A program made the translations under genes and the position numbers. The notes under the pieces are model-generated. The model had not been told where the DNA came from and made no database searches. It saw nothing but the letters and a program-made list of their open reading frames with translations. Below are positions 10,884-21,735 of a stretch of DNA of 64,000 nt, piece by piece (position 1 is the stretch's first letter; each line of letters begins with the position of its first letter). The DNA is from Punica granatum (Eukaryota; Streptophyta; Magnoliopsida; Myrtales; Lythraceae): contig NC_045132.1 of NCBI RefSeq assembly GCF_007655135.1, positions 7,440,001-7,504,000 of the forward strand, given 5' to 3'.

Positions 10884-11121
10884 GGGGCCTGTTTGGTTTC
10901 AAGATTCTATTTTAGAATCACAATTCTAACTTAACTCTACTCACTACAAAATAAAATAATTCATACAAAGTCAAAGAGTGGACCCCATTTATATAATTTT
11001 TTCCACAACAAAACAACATAACTCATACAAAGTCAAAAGGTGAGCCCCATTTATTCTACTCAAAATCAAAATCAAAATCAAAATCTGATTTTAAAATCCT
11101 ACTATGAAATCAAACGCAACC
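10884..11121. mobile_element. MITE (PIF/Harbinger-like, GGGCCTGTTTGG family) inserted in the transposase
   Basis: The left end GGGGCCTGTTTGGTTTCAAG is the inverted partner of the right end, whose reverse complement is GGTTGCGTTTGATTTCATAG. The interior has repeated ACAAAATAAAATAATTCATAC and AAGTCAAAG blocks. It separates two parts of the transposase frame that join in phase when it is removed (FET on one side, QLKTAVKN on the other), so it landed in coding sequence. Related copies are at about 57540-57732 (ATAD3 intron) and perhaps 38705-38896. Confidence 0.75.
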
Positions 11122-11275
11122 TAGGTGTCTCAAACATCAAGCATACTTTAAAATTTATATTCTGCATATCACGCTTTGCATTAAAAGTCTTAAATATCTT
11201 TCCTTTTCTACCGTTTTCTCCCTCATCCTCAGTGTTGTTCGGAGTAACCACTTCATCACTCGAATTAACACAATC
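11122..11275 (-). pseudogene. MULE transposase coding segment between MITE and solo LTR
   Basis: This - strand stretch is open and encodes an acidic then basic linker (SSDEVVTPNNTEDEGENG, then KIFKTFNAKRD) leading to FKVCLMFET. It continues into VKNYAIWNG beyond the MITE. It links the PB1-like exon to the MuDR N-terminal region and is bordered by the target duplication of the LTR insertion. Confidence 0.6.
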
Positions 11276-13320
11276 ACTCTTGTTAGCACCCCATTTTGGT
11301 CCACCGGCTCTAAGATATGACATCAGCAAGGCTCCCGAGTAGGATTCCATAACTCTAACAAAAAATGGCGAGGGCAACATATGAAATTTTGGCGGCACAC
11401 ACAGTTGATCCCGACGAGTAAGACACGAATTATCAACATTCAAATCGAAAGGCAGTGGAAAAAGAAGAACTCACATCTTTGTATCATTTTCTTCGGTGAG
11501 AACGACTATCTTCAGGGATCCTAGAGCCAAGTTCAGTATTTTTAGATCAAGGTTTGGTGAGTCGGAGATATTTCAACAAAAAATCACGTCGAGAGCCCAT
11601 TCGAGCAAAGAGATAAAATTCGTGGGAACTGGAGTGCCCAAACAGTGAATGCAGCAGCTCGAGCATGTGATTTGACGCATCATATCACGATCAATCTTGA
11701 ACCTAAAAGGGCGACTCTCATGTGCTTGACCTAGGAAATCGAGTTAGGTTCAATTTGACGGGTCGCTCATCCCAAGATTCAACACGAGGAAAGAGTTACG
11801 AATTTTTGAGCGGACCATGCACGAAACTGTTAAACCAGGACAGATTCTGCTAGTTGAGGGAGAAAATCCATAAAAAAATTCAATTCTTCGTATTTTCAAG
11901 CGTGGCCAACGTCATTGGATTCCCAATTCACTGAAGTTTCAGAATATTAAAAAAAATGGGATATGTTTTAGGATAGATTAGTACAGAATTGAAGAATTCC
12001 TCACAGAACAAGACCAAATTTCCCGATTTTAGCCAGCTGTTGAAGAAAAATTGTTTCGGGTACTTTCCGAGGTCGAACGATCTTCGAATTTTACGAGGAT
12101 GTGCCTAACTTGTGTAGGGATCAACGAAAAAAATCAGAAAGATCCACAGGTTCATGAGTGGCTCTGAAAAATTTCGGATAGACTGCTGGTCACAGCCCTG
12201 CACCTTCTGCTCCTTCTGCTTTGGCTGAGCAAGGTGGAGTGCACACCACCCTTTCTCCTCTTCCTCACGCCACCTTCTTCTGCAGCAACCCCCCCTGCAG
12301 CTTCTCCTCTTCCCCTCACGTCTGCAACCTGCAGCAGTCGACAGAACAGAAGAGACAGAAAACAGAAGAAAAAAATGGAAAACGGGGCAGATCAGTCCAC
12401 TCTCTCTGGGAGGATCTCTCCCTCACGCAAACTCTCACTTCTCTCACTCTGAACCACCACAAACCAGCTCAAGATCACCATCGGCATCACCATTAACTAC
12501 CTTGGCTCTCAACTCCATCCGGGGGGGCGGACGGCATTGCAAAACAAAGCAGCCGGCTCTTCTTCCTTCTATTTCTCGGCTCCACAGCTACCAGCATCAT
12601 CCTTCTCTTTTCTTTCATCAACTACCAGCTCAAGTCTCTCACCTTCACTCGGGATTGTCACCATCTCCCCCCCTGTGCACCTGCTGAGCCGGCCCCTCCT
12701 CACTATGTTGCTACTGCTGGCTGTCCCTGCTGTTATCTCGGCTCCTTTGAGCTCCTTGGTGCTGGCTTGTTGCTCTTCGAGTTCCTTGGATCCCACCTGT
12801 TGCGGTCCTTGACTGTGTTCTACCGATGCTGATGCCATTCAATTCCTCCCGAGCCCCGAAGCTAAGCATACTGCCTCGTTTCTCTGCATGTTCTCGCTCT
12901 TTTCGTTTCTCTTTTGCTTGCTTGCATACCCTGCCGTGCCTTTCATTTTCCTTCCCTTTCCATGCAGTTGCAGCTTCGCCCAAGCCCCCCTACAAGCACC
13001 ACGGGTGTTGCCCAGCCCCTCCTCGTGCTTGTGGGGTTGTGTCGGAGTCCCGACTTCCTCCATCGTGGTTGCAGCTGTTGCTGACACTGCTGCCCCTCCC
13101 CTTGCAGCTATAGTGTCCATGGACAGCTCGTAATTGGTTTGACTCGAGGGATCTTCAAAGCTCCTTGAGCTCCCCCAATCATTAGGCCGATAGAGGTATG
13201 AAATCCTTACTTAGTAGCATGTTTCGGGCCTCATTTTCGTAATATTTGCTTGGATGATGATAACGTGAGAATTCGTGGACCGTGCGGGTGAGCAGGATTA
13301 TTCCGAACCCGGTTTTACAA

Positions 13321-13760
13321 AGTTTTCAATGTGTTTCAGTTCAGTCCTTGCAACTCTTTCCAATTTTCAGATCAGCCATAAACTTTCAAATCTTTTTCAA
13401 TCAAATCCTGGGCCATTTTCAGTATTTTCCGCTGAGTCACACAACGTTCCAGACGATCCATATCAGCCCGGGAAACTTTTCAATCTGTTTCAGTTCAGTC
13501 ACTGTGACTCTTTCTAATTTTCCAGATCAGCCCTAAACTTTCAAATCTGTTTCAATCAAATCCTGGGCCATTTTCAGTATTTTTCGCTCAGCCACAGAAC
13601 TTTTCGGACAATTCAGATAAGCCCAGGAAAATTTTCAATCTGTTTCAGTTCAGTCCCTGTAACTCTTTTCACCTTTTCAAATCAGTCCAGAGAGCTTTTC
13701 ACCGTTTTCAGTTCAGTCCTTGATGTTCTTAACATACCCAGAATGGTCCCTGGTCGAATT
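13321..13760 (+). repeat. About 155-bp direct repeats inside the solo LTR
   Basis: A unit beginning TTTTCAATCTGTTTCAGTTC, followed by AGTCC...CAACTCTTTCCAATTTTC and AGATCAGCC, occurs near 13325, 13480 and 13634. More diverged pieces (CAGTTCAGTCCTTG) follow to about 13880. It is a non-coding internal tandem repeat of the LTR. Confidence 0.7.
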
Positions 13761-14823
13761 TGATATTTTCAAAGAAATCCTTGACTTTTTGAGCTGTTCC
13801 AAATTAGTCCCCAGAGTTTTAGCCGAATTTTCAAATTAATCCCAGTTCTTTTGAAATTATTCAATTCAGTCCTTGGACTATTCCTTTTGGAAAAAATAAT
13901 AAAATGATAAGGGATTTCAAACGTCCTATTTGAGTCCCCGACCGACAATATGCATGTTCTATTAATACGTTTTTGTCGTGCTTATTATGCATATGTGGCG
14001 TGGCTATGTGTGTTCATGTTTTTTCTCTTCCATGAGTTGGCGCCGTTTTATCAATTTCATTAAAATATTGTGCTTGTGCATGCATGCATGTTTACATACG
14101 TTTCTCGTGATCACGGCGACCCCGGTTTTGTAAGATATGTGTTATAATTGTGATTAATATGTGATTGCATGTAACTGTATTTTTTTGTTTGACATTGATA
14201 GGATGATAAATCATAAGTTAAACGTATTAGTTTTGATTAATGTGCATGGATTTGGGTATTGGTAACTATCTCGGGTCCACGAGGGCCCAAGAGTGTATTG
14301 GTTGTCATTAACCGGGCATTCTTGGCCTTTGGGGACCGGTCTTGGTTTTCGTGTCACAAATCGTTTCATAAACCCGTAGTATCCAAGGTATAGGACGGTA
14401 ATCACTAAAAGAATTTTACATACGGGAAAATGGACGTGTAACTTGGTTAAATAAATCACTCGGCTTTAAGCAAAGTGCATGAAGTAATAAATTATTGGCA
14501 ATCGCGTCGATAGAGCGGTTCTATTAGAAAACGCAAAATTCGACTAATTGTACACTCGATCTAATCAAACACGAGCAAATAGGCAAAAAATGATAGGTTT
14601 TGGATTTTTCAAGTGAAAAATATGCTCTTGGCGTAATCTGTTAAAGCCGCACTGTCACTATGCAGAATAATTTAAAACAAATTCACACATACTTAGTTGG
14701 CCTAACTCTGCATTTGTTCATGTTCCGTTTAGAGTTTAGACTAGGAAATTGTTTGCCAAACAATCTTGGTTCATAATTGGTTAATCACGTAAACTTGGCG
14801 CTTAATACACAATTTGTCTGTAG

Positions 14824-14892
14824 TCATCTGTTTTCATCTGTTTTTGTCCGTTTTTACCTGGTTTTATCTGTTTTTGTCTGTTTTCGTCTGTT
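14824..14892 (+). repeat. Short CTGTTTTNNT tandem repeat in the solo LTR
   Basis: About seven imperfect units of CTGTTTTCAT/CTGTTTTTGT with period 10-12 bp. Confidence 0.7.
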
Positions 14893-15823
14893 TTATCGCG
14901 GTTCGAGCCCTAGCCCATAGGATATGATGTACATGGGGTCCAACGCCCCTTACCGTCTGTCACGGGTCTAGCGCCCACTCACATCGAATGGGCGCAACCC
15001 GAGTGCGGAATCGGGTCTTGCCTTGACTTACCGCTTCGCTCCTAGTAGTGTCTATGTGGAAGACGACTCAGACCGGGGAGGTAAGTCGTGGCCGGACATG
15101 ACTCGGGAGCTCAATTGATCCCACGGCTATCAAGAGGGCCAAACGACTCTTCTGTTATCCGACGGTTCGGTTGGACCCGACCTCCGGCTCTCTGAGCTCG
15201 CGTTGCCTTAAATTTCGATTTCGATCATTTAAAACCACGAGGTGAGCACGAGTGGAATATTTGGCCTAATGCAAATTGACCGGGTCCATGTGTGGCATTG
15301 CGTTTGTATTTATTTGAGAGTACATTGTAAGGATGTCTTTCTGTATTTATATTCAGTCGTTGTAAGGACTCCGGTCGGTGAGCTAACGGTCTGAGTGTTT
15401 CTTCGAATTTACGGTGTCAAAACGGGCAAGGCGAGTTCAACCTAAATCATGCGGTAAATGAAATAAAACGGCAAACCCTAAACAAATAGAGTACCGAAAG
15501 GGCGTGCGGGATATAGGTCCGCACGTAATAGAACTCCCGAATCCGGAAATTTCAGTTTCGCAAGACCAATGTCTTAGCAACTAGGTGTACCCTGTAACCC
15601 TAGGCCCGGGTAACTTGTCAGCCCTCGATCTCCAAGTCGTAAAATGGTAAGTGGCGACTCATTTTCACCCGTGTCCGTCACACGTTCCTACGGGAAGGTG
15701 GACACTCCCAAACCGTGCGATAGCGCACACATGCAGTCCTCGACAAGACAAAATTCGGGTCCGCACAACTCTCATATCCAAGGCAACCAATTTGCAAAGC
15801 TAGTCTTGTTTTAGCTTGGAAAA

Positions 15824-16357
15824 TCATCTTTTGTTTCTATGACCAGCCATGAATTCCTCATCATCATTCTCACTTCCGTACTCATCATCATCAATTGAAT
15901 AGGCATCAGTACTATTTAAGTCGTGAGGTGGATGGTACTCAGGATCATCATCATTCTCTTCAGCATTGTCATGAACATCACTTCCTGCTTGATTACTAGC
16001 ATCACCTTCATCATAAGCATCATATCCTCCCTCATCAGCAACGTTATCGTCCTTTCTATCTGCTTCAACATACACATCAATATGTCCAAATTTAACCCTA
16101 AGGCCAGCCATTTGCCCCACGTTAATATCTGTGTTCATTTCTCTTAAACCAGTCCCTAAGCTACAGTTAGGAAGCACATACCACATCCTATTCGGTACCT
16201 TGTAACCAAAATCATCCAATCTGCCTTTGAACTCATGCCATGACATTCTATCATGGTCTACAACTATTATGGTTCTACTATCTCCAAGATACATCACTTT
16301 ACACTTAAATTGCATATAACATCCATGATGTAAAATCAAGTCAAATTATGTTCCCAT
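15824..16357 (-). pseudogene. MULE transposase first exon (PB1-like domain, acidic tail)
   Basis: The most likely original start is ATG at 16357-16355, but an in-frame TAA (16348-16346) follows three codons later. The frame then runs to 15824. The first about 95 residues resemble the PB1-like N-terminal domain of plant MuDR transposases (LILHHGCY, WHEFKGRLDDFGY, MWYVLP, GHIDVYVE). A long Asp/Glu-rich segment follows (DDDPEYHPPHD, DDDEYGSENDDEE). A spliced exon then led to the segment now cut by the solo LTR. The early stop disables even this exon unless a downstream ATG is used. Confidence 0.8.
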
Positions 16358-16654
16358 CCTGCTAATATATAAAGCAATAGATTAATAACCATTTAAAAAC
16401 ACTCTAAAACTAACCTAACATATTATATTAACAAAGTTCCTAAGTGAATGAATGGGTTACTTACATTCTCTCTTCACTTTGGAATTAATAAACAAATGGG
16501 GGGACAAGTTCGAGACCACCAAACCTGCAGAGAAAAAATGTTTTTTTGAGGATGTTGTCTTATCTAATAATCTGAGCAAAGAAGACGGAGCAAATTTCGA
16601 GGGTCCACTTGCCAATGAAAGGCACGATAGTGAAGATCCCACCAAAAGCTTCAA

Positions 16655-17512
16655 ACACTTTTTTCAACATTCGATCTAAGAGCTTGTAGGAGGATTTCGA
16701 AGGGATTACCTCGGGATTTCTGCAGCAATGGTTAGCTGGGGATTTCAGGAGGGGATTTCGAAAGGATTACCTCGGGATTTCGAAGGGATGGTCAGCTGCG
16801 AGAGTGCCTTAGATCAAGAGCATGAACTACTTAACTCGGTTCTCAAAGATTGAAGAAGAAAGAGAGCAACTACCAATTGAAATTCGGTACTTACAAGCCA
16901 AAGATGCAGAGTTCCTCAAACAACATGATTCACTGGTAGCTGAATTAAAAAAGGCTAACGAAGGGATATCCAGAAAGCTTGCAGAACTGGAATAACGAAG
17001 CCTCGAAACTCGACTTTTAATGCCCACGGATCTGCTGGAAGTAGGCACCTGAAGATGCCAAAGAAGCTAGCCACTCTCCGATCGACTTTGCATTCTTCTA
17101 TCCCTCAACTCAAGTAGATGGGAAAAAAAAAACGATCCATAGACTTCCTTCAACAATCGTAATCGTCGTCGCCACGTTCAATCTCCGAGATTTGTTTCCA
17201 ATCGAAGAGAATTTGGAAACCTAATTTGTGGGTCTATGGAGAGACAAAGAGAAATTGTTTTTGGCTCAGTGGGAAGGGCAGCAATAGAACGGGAGAGATG
17301 GGCAGGGAAGGAGAAGGCTGGGCCACATTTTTTTCCACGTCGTGTGCTTAACAGAGCCAAACCTTGATCTCCGCCTATTCTTGATGGAAAACGTAACAGT
17401 AGGATAGATGGCAAACATAATAGAAACGTTAGGCCTTTTTAGATAATTTTAAGAGTACGTGATAGATCTAAGAAAATTTAAAAAGGTCGAGATATATGAG
17501 ATTATTTTCTCT
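16655..17512. repeat. Right terminal inverted repeat of the MULE
   Basis: It is the inverted partner of 4333-5130. It has an extra local duplication of a GGATTTCGAAGGGATTACCTCGGG-like block near 16690-16790, which explains its greater length. It should contain the transposase promoter; the transposase start lies about 300 bp further in. Confidence 0.85.
16822..16995 (+). CDS. Small coiled-coil ORF within the right TIR
   Basis: A 57-residue frame from ATG 16822 to TAA 16993-16995, preceded by an in-frame TAG. It is almost wholly charged and helical, with heptad-like spacing (FSKIEEEREQL, then LQAKDAEFL, LVAELKKA, SRKLAELE). The left TIR carries the same frame on its - strand (from 5019) with substitutions and a later frameshift. 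The reading direction is from inside the element toward its outer end. It could be a captured fragment of a host coiled-coil gene, or a TIR-encoded peptide. No function is known to me, and expression is unproven. Confidence 0.35.
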   Translation: MNYLTRFSKIEEEREQLPIEIRYLQAKDAEFLKQHDSLVAELKKANEGISRKLAELE

Positions 17513-17714
17513 TTTTTTAAGGCTCAAAGAGCCGTTGCTTTCTTATTTTACAATTTTTTTTTAAAGAAATGGGTCTCACACAAGTCGTAATTATTTGACT
17601 CACCATTTTTTTGATGATGAGGTGTCCATGTCAAATGTGGGCATCTAATTGCTTTCCATGTTAGCAACATTAACACTTAAATTAACGGAAAGATGAAAAT
17701 AGGTGTATAATAAA

Positions 17715-18480
17715 GGATTTTTTATGCCAGATATCTCATGGTTTCACCTGTTTCTCAAATCTATCGCATAGTTTAAAAATTTACCCAAAAAGGTTTGTGG
17801 TTTACATCTATTTCCAAATCTATTTGGACGTTACTTTCTCCTTCAATATTTAATGGTACTACTGACATAGCACTTTTTACGTTTAACAACAGCTGTGTGG
17901 AATGTTAATGGGTCCATTCTTGCCACTATGAACTCTTGCCCGAGATAGATTTGAGAAAAAAAAATGAAAACCATGACATATCAAGACCAAGAAGGTTAAC
18001 AAGGTTGATGGTGAGGCTTATGTCAACATTAGGGAGGGGAAGACGATCCCTGGCTACGAAATTAGTGCAGAGATGGCGGTTCGGGGGTTGGCCTGATGGC
18101 ATTAACTCCACTGTAAGTGGTGATGCAATGCACCATTCGTAAAACAGAAGCATTATCAGCATTCTCTGCACAATGATCGACTAAATTCCTGTGTTTTTGA
18201 ATATTTGACCTATCCCAAGTTTTTTTTTTCCGTATTTATCTCGAAAAGACTAGTTTCAACTAATATCAAACTCTATCCCATGGTTTTTATTTTTTTTTTC
18301 TCAAATTTATTCCAGACAAAGGTTCATAGTGGCAAAGATGGCCAACTAACGTTCCACTTAGGCATCGTAAAATGTAAAACGTGCTATGTCGGCAACACCA
18401 TTAGATATTGACAGAAATTAACACCGTAAAAGAGATTTGAGAAACTGGTGAAACCATGAGATGTCTGGCGTTAAAAACTC
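17715..18480. mobile_element. Palindromic MULE-type element, 766 bp
   Basis: The left arm (GGATTTTTTATGCCAGATAT, then CTCATGGTTTCACC) is matched in inverted form by the right arm (GGTGAAACCATGAGATGTCTGGC). The flanks TATAATAAA (17706-17714) and TAAAATAAA (18481-18489) form a 9-bp duplication with one mismatch. The centre (about 17940-18300) is non-palindromic, with no convincing protein. It lies 200 bp outside the large MULE. Confidence 0.8.
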
Positions 18481-18799
18481 TAAAATAAAATATAGAAAAT
18501 AGAAATATAAAAAGGATGAAAATAGAAAAGTGACTATACATGACTAAAACTATACTTTTCCCTATCTATATCATATCATTTTGTCATCCTACTTAGTTTT
18601 TTTTTTCAATGCGACACCCCTAAAATGAAACTATAACTGGGATGATTTATATCAAAATTAGAACAAATATTATTAATTAAATGATGAAAATGGAAAAATT
18701 ACAGTGAGAGTCCTAAAATTGCGGCTTTTATCGATCGAGTTCTATATATTTCTTGTTTGTTCAGTCAGTCTTGTATGGTATAGTTTGTTATACATATTA

Positions 18800-19142
18800 G
18801 GGGTATTTACCTAAAATGGCCCATGGTTTGCCCGTTTTGTCAAATCTATCCTATGTTTTTTTTGTCAAATCTATTCCATAGTTTACTTTTTGCATCAAAT
18901 CTATCTCGGCGTTATCTTTTCCATCGACATCTAACGGCCGTGCTGACGTGGCGCCTACGTGGCAAGTTTGGCCCACTATTTCTCCACATGCCACGTCAGC
19001 ACGGCCGTTAGATGTTAACGGAAAAGATAACGCCGGAATAGATTTGATGGAAAAAGTAAACCATATGATAGATTTGACAAAAAAAACATAGGATAGATTT
19101 GACAAAACGGACAAACCATGCGCCATTTTAGGTAAAAATCCC
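18800..19142. mobile_element. Palindromic MULE-type MITE, copy 2
   Basis: Same family as 1742-2060, 343 bp. It is flanked by an exact 9-bp duplication, TACATATTA (18791-18799 and 19143-19151). The left arm has TGCTGACGTGGC and the right arm GCCACGTCAGCA. The palindrome is nearly full length, so a transcript would fold into a long hairpin. Confidence 0.9.
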
Positions 19143-19329
19143 TACATATTAAGTCCAAACTATAACTGAGTGGTAATTAATGATGACGTGTCCATTAACA
19201 TCGCTAATTATTTTTTACCTGTCATGACAAATACTTACGGGGATATATCTAGTACTATTATAAAGCCAAAAAGCCTTCCTTTCATATCACTTTCCTTTTC
19301 CAAAAATACCTTGAAACTTATTTTTAAAA

Positions 19330-19674
19330 GAGATTTTTACCCAAAATGACCTATGGTTTATCCATTTTGTCAAATCTATCATATACTTTTTTTTGTCAGA
19401 TATATCACATGGTTTACTTTTTGCATCAAATCTATCCTGACGTTATCTTTTCCGTCAACATCTAACTGCCGTGCTGAAGTGGCACGTGAAGGGATAGTGG
19501 GCTACACTTGCCACGTGGGTGCCACGTTAGCACGGCTATTAGCTGTCGACGGAAAAGATAACACTGGGATAGATTTGATGCAAAAAGTAAACCATGGGAT
19601 ATATTTGACTAAAAAAAGCATATGATAGATTTGACAAAACGAGTAAATCATGAGCTATTTGGGGTAAATTTTCC
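19330..19674. mobile_element. Palindromic MULE-type MITE, copy 3
   Basis: Same family, 345 bp, with an exact 9-bp duplication TTTTTAAAA (19321-19329 and 19675-19683). It is more diverged than copies 2 and 4: the ACGT boxes read GAAGTGGCACGTG and GCCACGTTAGCA. Confidence 0.9.
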
Positions 19675-19683
19675 TTTTTAAAA

Positions 19684-20831
19684 TTACGAGAACCACATAG
19701 TTCCGGCTAGAAAAGTAAATTAGAAAGTAACTGGTCCCCATTAACACCAATATACTCTCCTTATTTCCCTCTCCCTTATCACTCTCTCTTCAAATAAACG
19801 CACGCTTCTTTCTCTGCCTTCTCTTAATTTTCTTTTTCAAACTCACATGTAGACAGCCAAAAAAATTTCAATTTTTCAAACATTATTATTTTTTGTTTCG
19901 TCCGTGCGCAGCACATATGCAATTCTCTAGAACAAAATAATAAGAAGAAGATTTTAAATAGAAAATGATTTGAAAAAATAAAAAATAAAAAATAGAGAAA
20001 CCACAACCCTTGTTAAGTCGGTTTCTCCTTCAGGGGTGGGGGCTCACCAGCGTGGCCCACACCTCGGGATGAAGTCGTCAACTAAGTCGGAAGGCACCAA
20101 CAACTACATCCAAGGGGTAGACCTATCGATGAGCCCCCTCACCCCCAAAATCGAGCTCGAGAACAAGATAAATCTCGGGCGCGCTTTTGGGATATTGTCG
20201 GCGGCCTCCATCCTTAGGGATCAAGTCAGTTGGCTAGGCTTCACTCTCGGTTACAACCTAACTAAGGAGGTTTTTGGAAACCCTAAGAAAAGAAAAGAAT
20301 AGATCACTGAGGAGGGGGCAGTAGGGCCTCGCCGGTGCCACTACCGCCCATCCAAGGTAGTTGGCTGCACCCCCCCGGCGCAGAAATGGAGAACCACATC
20401 ACCTAAGGTTGTCCCCACCCTCATTGGTCAGTGACTCAGATGGGGGGTAGTGTTCGCCAGCGAGGCTCCACCGGCACTGAACTCCCAAGAAGTGAAAAAA
20501 TAAAAAAATAAAAAAACAAGAAGAAGAAGAAGAAGGGAAGGGGAAGGCATTGTGGGGATAATGGGGCTGCTAGTCACGATGAAGAACACCATTGCCTCAA
20601 TGAGGTCACTGACGGCCATTGAGCTCCCCACCACCTCGCCAAAGGGGTCGATAGCTGCAGGCGAGGCCTCTAGTAATTGTCATTAGAACTGAATAGGATA
20701 TTGAACTAAGAGAGGTGTGGGTTCATTTGTTTACAGGTTCAAGTGACCGTTCAATAGGTAGACCGCACATTTAATTAAATATATTATTGGGAGAAGGTAT
20801 GATAAATATAATAGCGATTCAATAATTTGAA
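19684..20831. other. Intergenic, with GC-rich unassigned patch
   Basis: 19684-20010 is AT-rich. 20010-20680 is GC-rich with several GGGTGGGGG/CACCCCC and GGCGAGGC-like blocks, an 88-codon frame (20036-20302) I do not recognise, and an AAG/AAAAAT low-complexity stretch (20500-20540). It resembles the interior of non-autonomous elements such as 49490-49760 more than a gene. Confidence 0.35.
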
Positions 20832-21177
20832 GGGGTTTTTACCTAAAATGGCATATGGTTTGTCCGTTTTGTCAAATCTATCATATGTTTTTTTTTGTCA
20901 AATCTATCCCATGGTTTAGTTTTTGCATCAAATCTATCCCGGCGTTATCTTTTCTGTCGACATCTAACGGTCGTGCTGACGTGGCACGTGGAGAGATAGT
21001 AGGCCACACTTGCCACATAGGCGCCATGTCAGCACGGTCGTTAGATGTCAACGGAAAAGATAACGCCGGGATAGATTTGATGCAAAAAGTAAACCATGGG
21101 ATAGATTTGACAAAAGAAAAGCATATGATATATTTGACAAAACGGGCAAACCATGGGCCATTTTAGGTAAATACCCC
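20832..21177. mobile_element. Palindromic MULE-type MITE, copy 4
   Basis: Same family, 346 bp. The 9-bp duplication is TAATTTGAA (20823-20831) and TAATTTTAA (21178-21186), with one mismatch. The arms begin GGGGTTTTTACCTAAAATGG and, inverted, GGGGTATTTACCTAAAATGG. Confidence 0.9.
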
Positions 21178-21186
21178 TAATTTTAA

Positions 21187-21726
21187 TAGTTAAAATAGTT
21201 AATTAACAAATATCACCAAAATGGCCAAAAAAAATCACAACAATTGTTTTTCTTCTCTCGTATATCTCCTGTGAAGACATCGAAACTAATATTAGTTTTC
21301 ACATTTCCCTCTCTTTCCCTTGGTAACTCTTATAGATCTCACCGTGCACACTCTTGCTCTTCTTCACTTTCTAAGTTTTACTTGACTTTTTCTTAGCACC
21401 ATATATTATAAGGAAATTTTAAATGATGTTCCCCCCTAATGATGTGGGAGAAAAAAATTATCATCAGAATTGATTTGATTAAGAATACTACGAAAATTAC
21501 TTAAATGATTAAAACTGATTTCTAAGATTGATAAATGTAATAATTAACTAATTTTCAATAAGTTTAATCATCAATATTATTTCAATTTTGAGAATATTAT
21601 TTTATGGTAAAAGGATGTGATTGAAATCCAAAGTGATATGATTAGTTAGAGAGTTACATTTATTTATAAAATCATTTGAATTTCCTTCTATCTCGAAAAC
21701 TCTTCTCCTCTAATCTAAAGATCTCA
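21187..21726. other. AT-rich intergenic DNA
   Basis: No gene, RNA or repeat boundary is supported here. Confidence 0.4.
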
Positions 21727-21735
21727 TCATTGTCA

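Larger units (their letters stand above)
11276..15772 (+). mobile_element. 4487-bp solo LTR with 5-bp target duplication ACTCT
   Basis: The element runs 11281 (TGTTAGCACCCC) to 15767 (GGGTCCGCACA), with TG...CA termini. It is flanked by ACTCT at 11276-11280 and at 15768-15772, an exact 5-bp target duplication. No gag, protease, RT or integrase is present, so it is one LTR left after LTR-LTR recombination. LTRs of 4-5 kb are characteristic of Tat/Ogre-type Ty3-gypsy elements, which is my inference for the family. GC-rich non-coding sequence lies at 12180-13130, and three repeats of about 155 bp follow. It split the MULE transposase gene. Confidence 0.85.
4333..17512. mobile_element. Large long-TIR Mutator-like element (MULE) with nested insertions
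   Basis: Two inverted copies of an about 0.8-kb sequence bound the element: 4333 to about 5130, and about 16655 to 17512. The outermost shared bases are AGAGAAAATAAT. Inside are a convergent gene pair: a GRF zinc-finger gene on + and a MULE transposase pseudogene on -. The element is about 13.2 kb, of which 4.5 kb is an inserted solo LTR and 0.24 kb a MITE. Gene order and convergence recall maize MuDR (mudrA/mudrB). The flanks are T-rich (TTATTTTTT and TTTTTTAAG), so I could not define a clean 9-bp target duplication. The exact outer ends may be off by a few bases. Confidence 0.85.

Noticed and set aside
12221..13133. Several overlapping Ser/Pro/Leu-rich frames of 60-95 codons on both strands
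   Set aside because: They lie within the solo LTR, overlap each other in many frames, and reflect GC-rich composition without any domain.
13321..13760. Regularly spaced repeats considered as a CRISPR array
   Set aside because: This is a plant genome, the units are about 155 bp and contiguous, and there are no short repeats with unique spacers.
16452..16679. 75-codon + frame inside the right MULE end
   Set aside because: No motif, no start context, and not present in the left TIR.
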